A stretch of DNA of 64,000 nucleotides, from positions 1-64,000 of the forward strand of contig NZ_FOFG01000004.1 of NCBI RefSeq assembly GCF_900110915.1, read 5' to 3'. Of this stretch, positions 23,199-31,288 are shown piece after piece. Position 1 is the stretch's first letter. Each line of letters starts with the position of its first letter. The notes beneath the pieces were generated by a model that saw only the letters and a program-made list of their open reading frames with translations, had not been told where the DNA came from and made no database searches. Both the position numbers and the translations under genes were made by a program. The DNA comes from Faunimonas pinastri. Its GTDB lineage: Bacteria > Pseudomonadota > Alphaproteobacteria > Rhizobiales > Afifellaceae.

Positions 23199-24240
23199 GG
23201 GCATCCACCGCGTCAGGCGCGAACTCGCTGACGGCACGCTTCGCTACCACTACTACGCCTGGCGCGGCGGCCCGAAGTTCTGGAGCTCGGAGGTTGCCGT
23301 CGCGAGCCCGGCGCCTCAGGCATTCCAAGATGCGTATCGACAAGCGCAGGCACGCCGAGCTGCTCCTGTTCAGAGCGAACGGAACACGATTTCCGAGCTG
23401 ATCGGCAAGTTCAAGATCGAGGTCATGCCCGGGCTGAAAGCCAGCACGCGGGAAAGCTACGACTTCTCTCTCCAGCTAATCGAGAAGAAATTCGGCCGGG
23501 CCGAGATCGGTGCCTTCACCGTTCCTGCGATGCGAGGCGATATCAAGGGCTGGCATCGTTCTTTCTCGGAAACGCCCCGTGCTGCCGACATGCGCCTGGG
23601 CGTCCTTGTCCGCCTGCTGAACTATGCCAAGGACGAGGGCCTGATCACCGGCCATTGCGCGGACGATATCGACCGCCTCCACAAGGTATCGCGCGCGGAC
23701 ATCATATGGACGCCGTCGGAGATCGAGAACTTCGCGGCCGAGGCACCTTTTCCGCTCTGGCTGGGCATCCATTTCCTGCGCCTCTCCGGCATGCGTCGCG
23801 GCGATGCCCTTCGCGTCCAGCTATCCGCGGACAAGGGCTCCTGGTTGGAGTGGCGGACCTCAAAGTCCAACGAACGGACCGAAGTGGTGATTCCAATTGT
23901 TCGCGAGCTGCGAGCCGTCCTCGACGCTGCCAAGCGCTATCGGGAAGCCAAGCGGGTCGAGAGCACTACGATCCTGTTCAACTCCCTCGGCCGCCCATGG
24001 ACCCCGAGCGGCTTCTCGACGTCATTCGACCGCCGGCGCGAAGCTCTGGGGATCGAGAAGCACGTTCACGACCTCCGCGGAACAGCCGCCACAAAGTTCA
24101 TGGAAGCGGGCCTTACCGATGGTGAGATCGCCGAGGTGATGGGCTGGCGCACGGACGATATCGCGAAGATTCGGAGCCGTTATGTGTCCCGCGCGGCGAT
24201 CGTCTCCGCGGCCATCCGACGCCTCGAAGGGAACGGCTGA
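23182..24240 (+). CDS. int: Tyrosine-recombinase integrase
   Basis: 352 residues. An N-terminal arm-binding region (about 1-60), a core-binding SAM-like domain (about 65-165), then the catalytic domain with Arg in LSGMRRGDALRV (about 204), HDLRGTAATKF with His and Arg at about 295-298, a GW turn (VMGWRTDDI) and the nucleophile Tyr at about 334 (RSRYVSRAA). It integrates and excises the prophage, acting with the overlapping excisionase-like protein. A terminator and tRNA-Thr follow. Being last in a repressor-controlled operon means that integration is induced together with early functions. Confidence 0.94.
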   Translation: MLMKTKGIHRVRRELADGTLRYHYYAWRGGPKFWSSEVAVASPAPQAFQDAYRQAQARRAAPVQSERNTISELIGKFKIEVMPGLKASTRESYDFSLQLIEKKFGRAEIGAFTVPAMRGDIKGWHRSFSETPRAADMRLGVLVRLLNYAKDEGLITGHCADDIDRLHKVSRADIIWTPSEIENFAAEAPFPLWLGIHFLRLSGMRRGDALRVQLSADKGSWLEWRTSKSNERTEVVIPIVRELRAVLDAAKRYREAKRVESTTILFNSLGRPWTPSGFSTSFDRRREALGIEKHVHDLRGTAATKFMEAGLTDGEIAEVMGWRTDDIAKIRSRYVSRAAIVSAAIRRLEGNG

Positions 24241-24258
24241 GGAACAGAAACTGTAAAC

Positions 24259-24298
24259 CGCCTGTAAACGGTCGCAGAGGCTGGACACAGGCGTTTTT
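24259..24298 (+). terminator. Terminator after the integrase gene
   Basis: CGCCTGT (24259-24265) pairs with ACAGGCG (24287-24293), followed by five T residues. The loop of 21 bases is long but the position, 19 bases past the integrase stop, fits. Confidence 0.6.
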
Positions 24299-24333
24299 CT
24301 AAGGCAATGGCTTCAAAGCCCTTTTAGCGACAG

Positions 24334-24409
<76 letters not shown>

Positions 24410-24564
24410 CCCCACTCGTTACGCCCTCGGCCGCGTTTGCTCTGCTCGGCGCAGTCATCGAGGGGTCAGCGATGGGTGCGCTCAGGTCTCCCGCCGCTGC
24501 GCCAAGTTGGTGACGTTGCAAGCGGAGGCTTTACCCCGCAGCGCTCTCACTCTTGCTTGCACCG

Positions 24565-24765
24565 CTAAGGCAGAGTTTCGAACCGACGCATCGCGCCTCG
24601 GATACGGATATCATTATACGCCGGAACTCTGGAACCGAGGCGGGAGGATCCGTCGCGGGACTTCCAGCGTTGGACCACGCCAGCTTCCATATCGAAAAAA
24701 TCCAGCACCCGCAAAGCGGCGTGAATCCGCCCCGTCTCGTCCACCGTCGCAATGACATCGAGTTC
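24565..24765 (-). pseudogene. Coding-like fragment without a clear start
   Basis: About 66 codons (ELDVIATVDETGRIHAALRV ... RGAMRRFETLP, stop at 24565) show protein-like sequence and codon use, recalling the end of SnoaL/NTF2-like proteins (IATVDETGRIHA...DFFD). Upstream the frame becomes low complexity, and a neighbouring frame (MPAEVPALLTRIGT) looks more coding, so a frameshift or truncation is possible. The rest of 24410-24887 holds no gene I can support. Confidence 0.3.
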
Positions 24766-24887
24766 CGCGGCGGAGTTCCGATCCGGGTCAGGAGGGCCGG
24801 CACTTCCGCCGGCATCCGCTTCTCTCTGCCGATCACGGCTGCCTGCCGCCCTCCTGACCCTTGCGTGATCTTCCGCTCGCTCCCCGG

Positions 24888-26441
24888 TCAGACCTGCTCC
24901 CACTCCGCTTCGACTTCCAAGGCGAGCTTGTCTTTCTTGCACGTGGCGAGTGCTGATTCCTTGCCTTCGTCGAAGAAGCGGATGGCGAATTCGCCGTCTT
25001 CCACCGAGCCCTCAAGCCGGGGCTCCGCCTGCTTTCCGGCATGGCCGACATAACGCAGGCTGGTGCCATAATGGGCGCTCCAGAAGAAGGGCGGCAGGCG
25101 GAAATCCCCGGTCGCGCCCATCAGCAGGCGGGCGACATGCTGGCCCTGCCGTTCGGCGTGCACCCAGTGCTCCACCCGGATATGCCCGCCCCCATGCGGG
25201 TCAGGATAGCGGGCGATGTCGCCTGCCGCGTAGATCCCTTCCGCCGAGGTTTCCAGCCGGCCGTTGACCACGACGCCGCCGCCCTTTTCCTTTGACGCGA
25301 CTTTCAGCCCCGCCGCTTCGGCAAGCTCCGCGCGTGGCGCCACACCCGTGCCGGCGACCACGAAATCGGCTTCGAGCTTCGAGCCGTCATCCAGCGTCAG
25401 CGTCCTGCCGTCGAAGCCCTTTACCTTCCGTCCAAGATGGAAGGTGACGCCCTTCTTCTCATGCAGCCCTTGCACGAACTTGCCGCCCTCTATCCCCAGC
25501 GTCTTCCCCACCGGCACCTCGTCGGGTGAGATCACGTCGACCTGCAGTTTGCGGCCGATCATCGAGGCCGCGACCTCCAGACCGATATAGCTCGCGCCGA
25601 TCACCGCGACCCGGCTCGCCTTCTCCGCCGCCTCGATCAGCGCGTCGGCGTCGGCGAGCGTTCGGAGCACATAGACGTTGGGACGCTCGAAGCCCGGAAT
25701 GTCCGGCCGCTGCGGCTCGGCGCCGGTTGCCAGCACAAGCGCGTCATAGCCGATCCGCTCGCCGCCGGAGAGCGTGATCTCCTTCGCGGCCGGATCGATC
25801 GCCTCGACGTTCGTCTTCAGGCGCAGCGCGATCCCGCCCTCGCCCTTGCCCTCGCCCTCGCCAGCGGCGTAAAGCGGCTTGTCGGCGAGCGCTGCGTTCT
25901 CGCGCGACACCTTGCCGGCCAGATATTGCTTGGAACAGAAGGTCCGGTCGTAGGGCGCATCGCTGTCGTTGCTGATCATTGTTACGGAACCCGGGAAGGC
26001 GGAGCGAGCCAGCATTTCCGCGCAGGCGTGACCGGCGGCCCCACCGCCGACGATGACCACGCGGCGTGCGAGCGTCTTCTCCGGCGCGGGTCTGGAAATC
26101 GTCTCCCTTCCCTTGCCGACAACGATCCGGCCGTCACTTTCCTCGGCGCGGAAACAGCCGACGGGATCGAGTGCGGGCGCCGACACCGCCTCGCCTGTTT
26201 CAAGGCTGAAGCGGGCGTGATGCCAGGGGCAGCGAAGCTCGCCATGGACCATGATGCCCTTCGCGAGCGGGGCGCCGAGATGGGTGCATTTCGCGCCGAG
26301 GGCGAAGAGCTTGCCGCCGGACCGGGCGACCAGCACGTCCTCGCCGTCGAGCGTGCCGACCAGCATCTGGCCCTCCGTCAGGTCGGCGCTGGCAATGCCC
26401 TTTGCGAGATCCGGTTTTTCCTGCTGGTTTTCAGATGCCAC
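24888..26441 (-). CDS. Rieske-FAD ferredoxin-reductase-like oxidoreductase (AIF-like)
   Basis: 517 residues from GTG 26441. Residues 20-110 are a Rieske [2Fe-2S] domain with CTHLG and CPWHHARF ligands. Residues 125-430 are a pyridine nucleotide-disulphide oxidoreductase: FAD GGGAAGHACAE, NAD(P)H region VIGASYIGLEVAA, and FAD-binding GIYAAGDIARY. A C-terminal reductase domain follows. It is the architecture of AIFM3-like proteins and of dioxygenase reductases. It is transcribed after the sugar ABC genes, but a long inverted repeat covers its ribosome site (AAGGAG), so it may be separately controlled. Its electron acceptor is unknown. Confidence 0.9.
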   Translation of the reverse strand: MASENQQEKPDLAKGIASADLTEGQMLVGTLDGEDVLVARSGGKLFALGAKCTHLGAPLAKGIMVHGELRCPWHHARFSLETGEAVSAPALDPVGCFRAEESDGRIVVGKGRETISRPAPEKTLARRVVIVGGGAAGHACAEMLARSAFPGSVTMISNDSDAPYDRTFCSKQYLAGKVSRENAALADKPLYAAGEGEGKGEGGIALRLKTNVEAIDPAAKEITLSGGERIGYDALVLATGAEPQRPDIPGFERPNVYVLRTLADADALIEAAEKASRVAVIGASYIGLEVAASMIGRKLQVDVISPDEVPVGKTLGIEGGKFVQGLHEKKGVTFHLGRKVKGFDGRTLTLDDGSKLEADFVVAGTGVAPRAELAEAAGLKVASKEKGGGVVVNGRLETSAEGIYAAGDIARYPDPHGGGHIRVEHWVHAERQGQHVARLLMGATGDFRLPPFFWSAHYGTSLRYVGHAGKQAEPRLEGSVEDGEFAIRFFDEGKESALATCKKDKLALEVEAEWEQV

Positions 26442-26444
26442 GGT

Positions 26445-26515
26445 GCGCTCCTTCTTCGCTGGATCAGGATCGTGAACGCACGGGGGCGCCCGAAGGTCCA
26501 GCGAAGCGGGAGCGC
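26445..26515 (-). promoter_or_regulatory. Long imperfect inverted repeat hiding a ribosome site
   Basis: Arms 26445-26463 and 26497-26515 pair over 19 bases with two mismatches, around a 33-base loop. On the minus-strand RNA the 3' arm contains AAGGAG, 6 bases before the GTG start of the Rieske-FAD gene. No T tract follows, so it looks like a translational control element or a partial terminator after the permease gene. Confidence 0.5.
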
Positions 26516-26521
26516 CGCGTC

Positions 26522-27358
26522 TCAGCCCTTCACGGCGCCGGCCATCATGGAGCGGCCGATATGCTTGTAGGCGGCGAGGCCGACGAAGAGCGGCGGCAGG
26601 GTTCCGACGATCATGACGGCCGCGGCGATGCCCCAGCGCACGTCCCCGCCGCTGGCGGAGAAGAAGAAGGACGCGCCCACCGTCACCGGCACCGCGGCGC
26701 GGGTCGTCAGCATCAGCCCGAAGAGGAACTCGTTCCAGGAATAGATAAAGGAGAGGATCAGCGACGAGGCGAGCGCCGGCTTGGCCAGCGGAAAGACCAC
26801 GCGCGTCAGGATCGCCATGGTGCCGAGCCCGTCCACGCGCGCCGCTTCCTCGATCTCCTTCGGCATGTCGCGCAGCGCGTTGGCGATCAGGATCAGCACC
26901 AGCGGCAGGTTGATCAGGCAGAGGATCAGGCCGAGACCGAAGCGGGTGTCGAGCAGGTGAACCTGCTGGTAGATCAGGTAGAGCGGGATTGAAAAGATGA
27001 TCAGCGGGATGGCGCGAAGGTTCGTCACAATCGGCAGCAGCCAGCGCTCACCGGTGCCGAAACGCACCATGGCGTAGGCCGCCGGGAAGGCGAGCACGAT
27101 AGACAACACCGCGCCGAAACCCGCCGAAATGAAGCTGTTGGCGAGGTAATGCAGCATGTCGAAGCGGTCCGACATGGCGAAGATCGCGCGGTAGTTTTCC
27201 AGCGTCGGCTGCTGGATGATCAGCGAGGCGCTGGACGCGATCTCGGAATCCGACTTCAGCGACGTGATCAGCGTGGAGATGATCGGGAAGTTCAGGACCA
27301 GCGCGGCGACGACCAGCACGAGCCAGCGGACGGCCATCATCAACGGCGAGGGCTTCAT
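26522..27358 (-). CDS. Sugar ABC transporter permease, MalG type
   Basis: 278 residues from ATG 27358 (MKPSPLMMAVRWLV), with six predicted membrane helices. The EAA loop is EIEEAARVDGLGTMAILTRV, as in the CUT1 family; the helix before the C-terminus is IYSWNEFLFGLML, the typical MalG-like W-N-E-F motif. It forms the membrane channel with the neighbouring MalF-type permease. The start overlaps that gene by four bases (ATGA). The longer upstream frame lies in the MalF-type gene and is not used. Confidence 0.93.
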   Translation of the reverse strand: MKPSPLMMAVRWLVLVVAALVLNFPIISTLITSLKSDSEIASSASLIIQQPTLENYRAIFAMSDRFDMLHYLANSFISAGFGAVLSIVLAFPAAYAMVRFGTGERWLLPIVTNLRAIPLIIFSIPLYLIYQQVHLLDTRFGLGLILCLINLPLVLILIANALRDMPKEIEEAARVDGLGTMAILTRVVFPLAKPALASSLILSFIYSWNEFLFGLMLTTRAAVPVTVGASFFFSASGGDVRWGIAAAVMIVGTLPPLFVGLAAYKHIGRSMMAGAVKG

Positions 27359-28218
27359 CGGCGGGCCCTCGCGAAACGGAGAAGCACCACCAGCACGACG
27401 AAGGAAAGGAGCAGCAGCACGATGGAAGCCGCGACCGCCTGGCCGATATCGTTCTGCTTGAAGAAGGCCTCGTAGATATAGATGCTGATGGTCGTGGTGC
27501 TGCCGCCCGCCCCGCTGCCGGTCAGGACATAGACGTTGTCGAAGACGCGGAAGCTGTCGATGAAGCGGATGAAGAAGGTCAGCAGGATCGTCGGCATCAT
27601 CCAGGGAAAGTCGATGTAACGCAGCTGCGCCAGCGCGCGGATGCCATCCACGGCGGCCGCCTCGCGGATCTCGCCGGGGATCGCGCCATAGGACGAATAA
27701 AGGATCAGCAGCGCGAAGGGCGTCCATTGCAGGACCTCGATCACGGCAAGCGTCCAGAACGCGTTCTGCGGATCGAGGAACGCCGGGGAATCGCCCGTCC
27801 AGAGCACGAAATAATAGGGCAGCACGCCGACGAATTCGTGCAGGATCAGCCGGTACATGAGGCCGACCAGCGCCGGCGCCACCATCATCGGCAGCAGGAA
27901 AATCGCGATCAGGAACGACCATCGGGCCAGGATCGGCGCCAGGAAGATGGCCAGGAACAGGCCGAGCAACAGCTCCGCCACGGCCGTGACGAGCGCGAAG
28001 CGCAGGGAAAAGCCCATGGCGCTCCAGAAGGCGCCGTCATGCAGCACCTTCAGGAAATTGCCGAAGCCCTGAAGCGTCGGCGCGCGCAGGTTCTCGAAGC
28101 TGACCTGCGAGACGGAATAAAGCAGATCGATCGCCAGCGGCAGCGCCAGCATCACGAGAAGAAACGCCGTCACTGGCGCAATCAGCACAATGGAGTCGCG
28201 CCGGTCCGCTGCCTGCAT
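27355..28218 (-). CDS. Sugar ABC transporter permease, MalF type
   Basis: 287 residues with six predicted helices. Landmarks are LPMMVAPALVGLMYRLIL, the EAA loop EIREAAAVDGIRALAQLRY and RFIDSFRVFDNVYVLTGSG. It pairs with the MalG-type permease. An 85-base gap with two stem-loops separates it from the binding-protein gene, which would lower permease relative to binding protein. No ATPase is encoded in the cluster. The usual solution is a shared MsmX/UgpC-type ATPase encoded elsewhere. Confidence 0.93.
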   Translation of the reverse strand: MQAADRRDSIVLIAPVTAFLLVMLALPLAIDLLYSVSQVSFENLRAPTLQGFGNFLKVLHDGAFWSAMGFSLRFALVTAVAELLLGLFLAIFLAPILARWSFLIAIFLLPMMVAPALVGLMYRLILHEFVGVLPYYFVLWTGDSPAFLDPQNAFWTLAVIEVLQWTPFALLILYSSYGAIPGEIREAAAVDGIRALAQLRYIDFPWMMPTILLTFFIRFIDSFRVFDNVYVLTGSGAGGSTTTISIYIYEAFFKQNDIGQAVAASIVLLLLSFVVLVVLLRFARARR

Positions 28219-28244
28219 GGGTAAAGCCTCTGCGAGAGGGAGAT

Positions 28245-28297
28245 CGGCGGCATGTCGCCGCCGGGAGAGAGGACCGGCCCGGGGTGGGGGCCGGTCC
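28245..28297 (-). promoter_or_regulatory. Two stem-loops between binding-protein and permease genes
   Basis: GGACCGGCCC/GGGCCGGTCC (28271-28280 with 28288-28297) and CGGCGGC/GCCGCCG (28245-28251 with 28257-28263) form strong GC stems 7 and about 40 bases after the binding-protein stop. Such hairpins commonly protect the abundant upstream mRNA in ABC operons. Confidence 0.6.
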
Positions 28298-28303
28298 GAC
28301 AGC

Positions 28304-29629
28304 TTACTTCAGGAGCTTGCCCATCTCGTCGGAGGTTTCCTTGAGCGTCGCGTCGAGGTCCTTTGTGCCGGCCCAGTAGCCGGTGAACTCCTTGGCCTGG
28401 AGCTCGTAGACCTGCAGCGCGTTCGCCGTCGTGCCGCCGTTCATGATGAAGCCGTACTTGTTGGCGAATTCGCCGAGCGTCACGAGATCCGGCCGGTCGG
28501 TGGCGAGCTGCTGCGCGGCATCCCCCTGCAGAGCCGGAGAGCCGCCGGCCTTGGCATAGGTCACCATCGCGTCGGCGCTGGCGAGCCAGTTCAGGAACTT
28601 CGTCGCGCCTTCCTTGTGCTGGGACGACTTGTTGAGGCCGAGGCCCAACCCGTGGATGTGGGTGAAGCGCCCGGCCTCGCCCGCCGGAGGCGCAACAGTG
28701 CCGATCTTGCCGGCCACGACGGGACGCTTGGCCTTGTCGTTGAGGTCGGCGAAGGCGGCATTCCACTGCATCATGGTCGCGACCTGCCCGGAGCCGAAGG
28801 CGGCATTCGCCTCGGGGAACTCGTAGGAAAGCGAGTCCTTGGGCGACGTGCCGGCGTCATAGAGCTTCTTGTAGAGCTCCAGCGCCTTGCGGTAACCGGC
28901 TGAGTCGACGCTCACCTTGCCGTTCTCGTCCAGCCAGTTGCCACCCTCGGACCGGGCGGAGGACTGGAAGACCATCATGTTGAACAGGAGGTTCTTCATC
29001 TGCAGCACGGTGCCGTAGCGCGTCGGGCTGGAGGAGTTGATCCCCTTCGTGAAGAACAGCGCGGTCGCCGCGTAATCGTCCCAGGTCCACTGGTCCGGAG
29101 CCTTCGGCTCCAGCGTCTTGCCGAGGTACTTCTGCGAGATCTCGCCGTATGTCTTCTTCCAGGCGGCGTCGGACTCGAGCTTCTCGATCAGGTCCTTGCG
29201 GAAATACATGTAGATCAGCGAGAGGTCGGTCGGCACGCCGTACTGTTTGCCGTCGAATTGCTGGGTGGCGAGTACCTTATCGCTGAAGATCTGCTTCGCG
29301 CTGTCCGGCAGCGTGATCGGATCCATGAAGGGCGCGTAGCGGCCGATCGAGTAGGTCGCGACGAGGTTGATGTCGAACTCCGACGAGCCCGCCGCGAGAT
29401 CGGCCTGCAGCTTGTCCCAGAAGCCGTCGCGGTTAAAGAAGATCAGCTTGACCTTGTCGTCCGCCGCGACGTCGGAACGGGCATTGTAGACCTCGACGGT
29501 CTTGCGCAGCGCCACTTCCTCCGGTCCGCCCGGCCAGCCGAGCACGGTGACGTCGGCCTGCGCGCTACCGGCGGCGAGCGCCAGAAGCGCGACCGTGCCG
29601 GCGAGAACTGACTTGAACCCCTTCATCAT
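28304..29629 (-). CDS. Sugar ABC transporter substrate-binding protein (CUT1)
   Basis: 441 residues. A signal peptide runs to about residue 25 (LALAAGSAQA), followed by VTVLGWPGGPEEVALRKTV. Family landmarks are DGFWDKLQADLAAGSSEFDI, QFDGKQYGVPTDLSLIYMYF with the usual YGVP motif, and AFGSGQVATMMQWNAAF. Length is normal for the extracellular solute-binding family 1. It should bind an amino sugar outside the membrane, inferred from the NanE/NanK neighbours. A strong Shine-Dalgarno (AGGAGGGG) precedes the ATG. It follows the kinase gene by 10 bases. Confidence 0.93.
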   Translation of the reverse strand: MMKGFKSVLAGTVALLALAAGSAQADVTVLGWPGGPEEVALRKTVEVYNARSDVAADDKVKLIFFNRDGFWDKLQADLAAGSSEFDINLVATYSIGRYAPFMDPITLPDSAKQIFSDKVLATQQFDGKQYGVPTDLSLIYMYFRKDLIEKLESDAAWKKTYGEISQKYLGKTLEPKAPDQWTWDDYAATALFFTKGINSSSPTRYGTVLQMKNLLFNMMVFQSSARSEGGNWLDENGKVSVDSAGYRKALELYKKLYDAGTSPKDSLSYEFPEANAAFGSGQVATMMQWNAAFADLNDKAKRPVVAGKIGTVAPPAGEAGRFTHIHGLGLGLNKSSQHKEGATKFLNWLASADAMVTYAKAGGSPALQGDAAQQLATDRPDLVTLGEFANKYGFIMNGGTTANALQVYELQAKEFTGYWAGTKDLDATLKETSDEMGKLLK

Positions 29630-29639
29630 CTTCCCCTCC

Positions 29640-30509
29640 TCAGGCGCTTTGCGCCGTTGAAACCAGATCCGCGATCCCGAGCAGGCCGGCTTCGGCGCCG
29701 AGCGCCGCAGGCCTGATCTCCGGCCGCGTCAGTGCCGGCAGGTCCCCCAGCATGGAGCGGAGACCGTCGATGTAGCCCTCCGCCAATCCGACACCGCCGC
29801 CGATGACGAAGCGGGCGGGGTCGAAGAGCATCTGCAAGGAGCGAAGCGTGTGCGCCATGCGGGTCAGCGCTGCCTCAAGCAACTCCCGTGCCCAATCCTC
29901 GCCGGCCCGGCCGGCCGCGAAGATGGTGGGGGCATCGGCCGGGTGGCCGGCGGTCGCGGCAAAGCGGGCCAGCGCGGAGCCGGAGGCGAAATCCTCCAGC
30001 CGGGCAGCATCGCCCTTTCCCGTCTCGACCAGCATCTGGCCGACATGTCCGGCAAGGCCGCTGCGGCCGGAAAGCAGCCGGCCATTGCTGATCACGCCGC
30101 CGCCGATCCCGGTGGAGACGGTCAGGAAAATCATGTCGATCCCCTGCCCCGCCCCGAAGCGATATTCGCCCCAGGCGGCCGCCTGCGCATCGTTGACCGC
30201 CTGCACCGGCACGCCGAGGCGATCGGAAAGCCCCGCCACCAGCGGCAATCCATCGGGAACGGGCAGCGTCGCGGGGTTGAGCGCATGCCAGCGGCCGTCG
30301 CGCACGATCCCGGTCACCGCGGCGCCCGCCGCACCGAACGAGCCGCGCCACTCCGCTGCGAGATCGCCGATCAGGTCGAGCCAGGCATCGGCACCCGCCT
30401 CGCGCGGTGTCGCGGCCCGCCGCTGATCGAGAATGCGTCGGCCTTTCACCAGGGCGACGAGCGTCTTGGTGCCGCCGACATCGATCGCGAGGACGGGGCC
30501 GCCGTTCAT
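29640..30509 (-). CDS. nanK: ROK-family sugar kinase, likely N-acetylmannosamine kinase
   Basis: 289 residues. The ATP phosphate loop is LAIDVGGTKT (residues 7-16). Sugar-binding VNDAQAAAWGEYRFG and STGIGGGVISNGRLL with GHVGQMLVE follow. The CxCGxxGCxE zinc motif of classic NanK and other ROK proteins is absent, as in some alphaproteobacterial members. It should phosphorylate ManNAc at C6, feeding the NanE epimerase encoded two bases upstream. The substrate is inferred from that neighbour. Other ROK sugars cannot be excluded. Confidence 0.82.
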   Translation of the reverse strand: MNGGPVLAIDVGGTKTLVALVKGRRILDQRRAATPREAGADAWLDLIGDLAAEWRGSFGAAGAAVTGIVRDGRWHALNPATLPVPDGLPLVAGLSDRLGVPVQAVNDAQAAAWGEYRFGAGQGIDMIFLTVSTGIGGGVISNGRLLSGRSGLAGHVGQMLVETGKGDAARLEDFASGSALARFAATAGHPADAPTIFAAGRAGEDWARELLEAALTRMAHTLRSLQMLFDPARFVIGGGVGLAEGYIDGLRSMLGDLPALTRPEIRPAALGAEAGLLGIADLVSTAQSA

Positions 30510-30511
30510 GC

Positions 30512-31207
30512 TCAGAGCGCCGCCTTCCGCGCCGGGGCGGGCCGGGCTGCGCGGACGGCATCGAGGAACCAGGATGTGATGTGTTCGGGCCGCGTGATCG
30601 CGGAGCCCACGACGACGGCCGTCGCGCCGAGCCTTACCGCCGTCGCCGCGAGTTCGGGAGAATTGTAGCGCCCTTCGGCGAAGACCGGTGCGCCCAGCGC
30701 CACGCAGTCCCTCAGGAGATCGAGGTCGGGGCCCTCCGGCACGGTCCCGTCGGTATAGCCGGACATGGTGGTTCCCACGACGTCGACACCGGCCGCGAGC
30801 GCGGCCTCCGCATCGGAAACGACCGAGCAATCGGCCATGGCGAGCGCCCCGGCCCGGTGGGCTGCGGCGGCAAGATCGGCGACGCTGTCGGGGCGAACCC
30901 GCAGGGTCGCGTCGAAGGCCACGATGTCCGCGCCGGCCTCGGCGAGCTCGGCGACGTCCCGGACTCGCGGCGTGATGAAGACGGGGGTGTCGGGCTCGTC
31001 GCGCTTTACCAGACCGATGATCGGCAGCTTCGTGGCAGCGCGCACGGCCGCGACATAGCTCACGCCCTGAATGCGCAGTCCGGAAGCGCCGGCCGCTTCG
31101 GCGGCCAACGCAAAGGCCACGACGATGTCGGCCCGGTCCATCGACCCGCCGATGACCGGCTGACACGAAACGACCAATCCGCCACTCAGACCATCAAGCA
31201 CCGACAC
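30512..31207 (-). CDS. nanE: N-acetylmannosamine-6-phosphate 2-epimerase
   Basis: 231 residues from GTG 31207 (VSVLDGLSGGLVVSCQPVIGG), a standard NanE start preceded by a GAGG ribosome site. A TTG at 31234 would add nine residues. Family landmarks are SGLRIQGVSYVAAV, PIIGLVKRD, VAFDATLR, MADCSVVSDAEAA, GTTMSGYT and FAEGRYNSPE. It converts ManNAc-6-P to GlcNAc-6-P, bringing ManNAc or sialic acid carbon into amino-sugar metabolism. No NanA lyase is encoded here, so the operon may be specific for free ManNAc. Confidence 0.9.
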   Translation of the reverse strand: MSVLDGLSGGLVVSCQPVIGGSMDRADIVVAFALAAEAAGASGLRIQGVSYVAAVRAATKLPIIGLVKRDEPDTPVFITPRVRDVAELAEAGADIVAFDATLRVRPDSVADLAAAAHRAGALAMADCSVVSDAEAALAAGVDVVGTTMSGYTDGTVPEGPDLDLLRDCVALGAPVFAEGRYNSPELAATAVRLGATAVVVGSAITRPEHITSWFLDAVRAARPAPARKAAL

Positions 31208-31288
31208 GGGAACCTCGCAGAACCACCCGGCCAACAGGTCTACATCAGAAGAATACCAGATGCAAACCAGTGAAGCTGGGACTCATGA

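Noticed and set aside
1-24240. A gene transfer agent cluster
   Set aside because: The tail genes resemble one, but integrase, excisionase, repressor with operators, primase-helicase, SSB and HNH/terminase genes mark a temperate phage.
31235-31288. GntR operator between the regulator gene and nanE
   Set aside because: TCATGATCAG occurs here and near 32083, but the first copy overlaps the regulator's stop codon and no convincing symmetric operator was seen.
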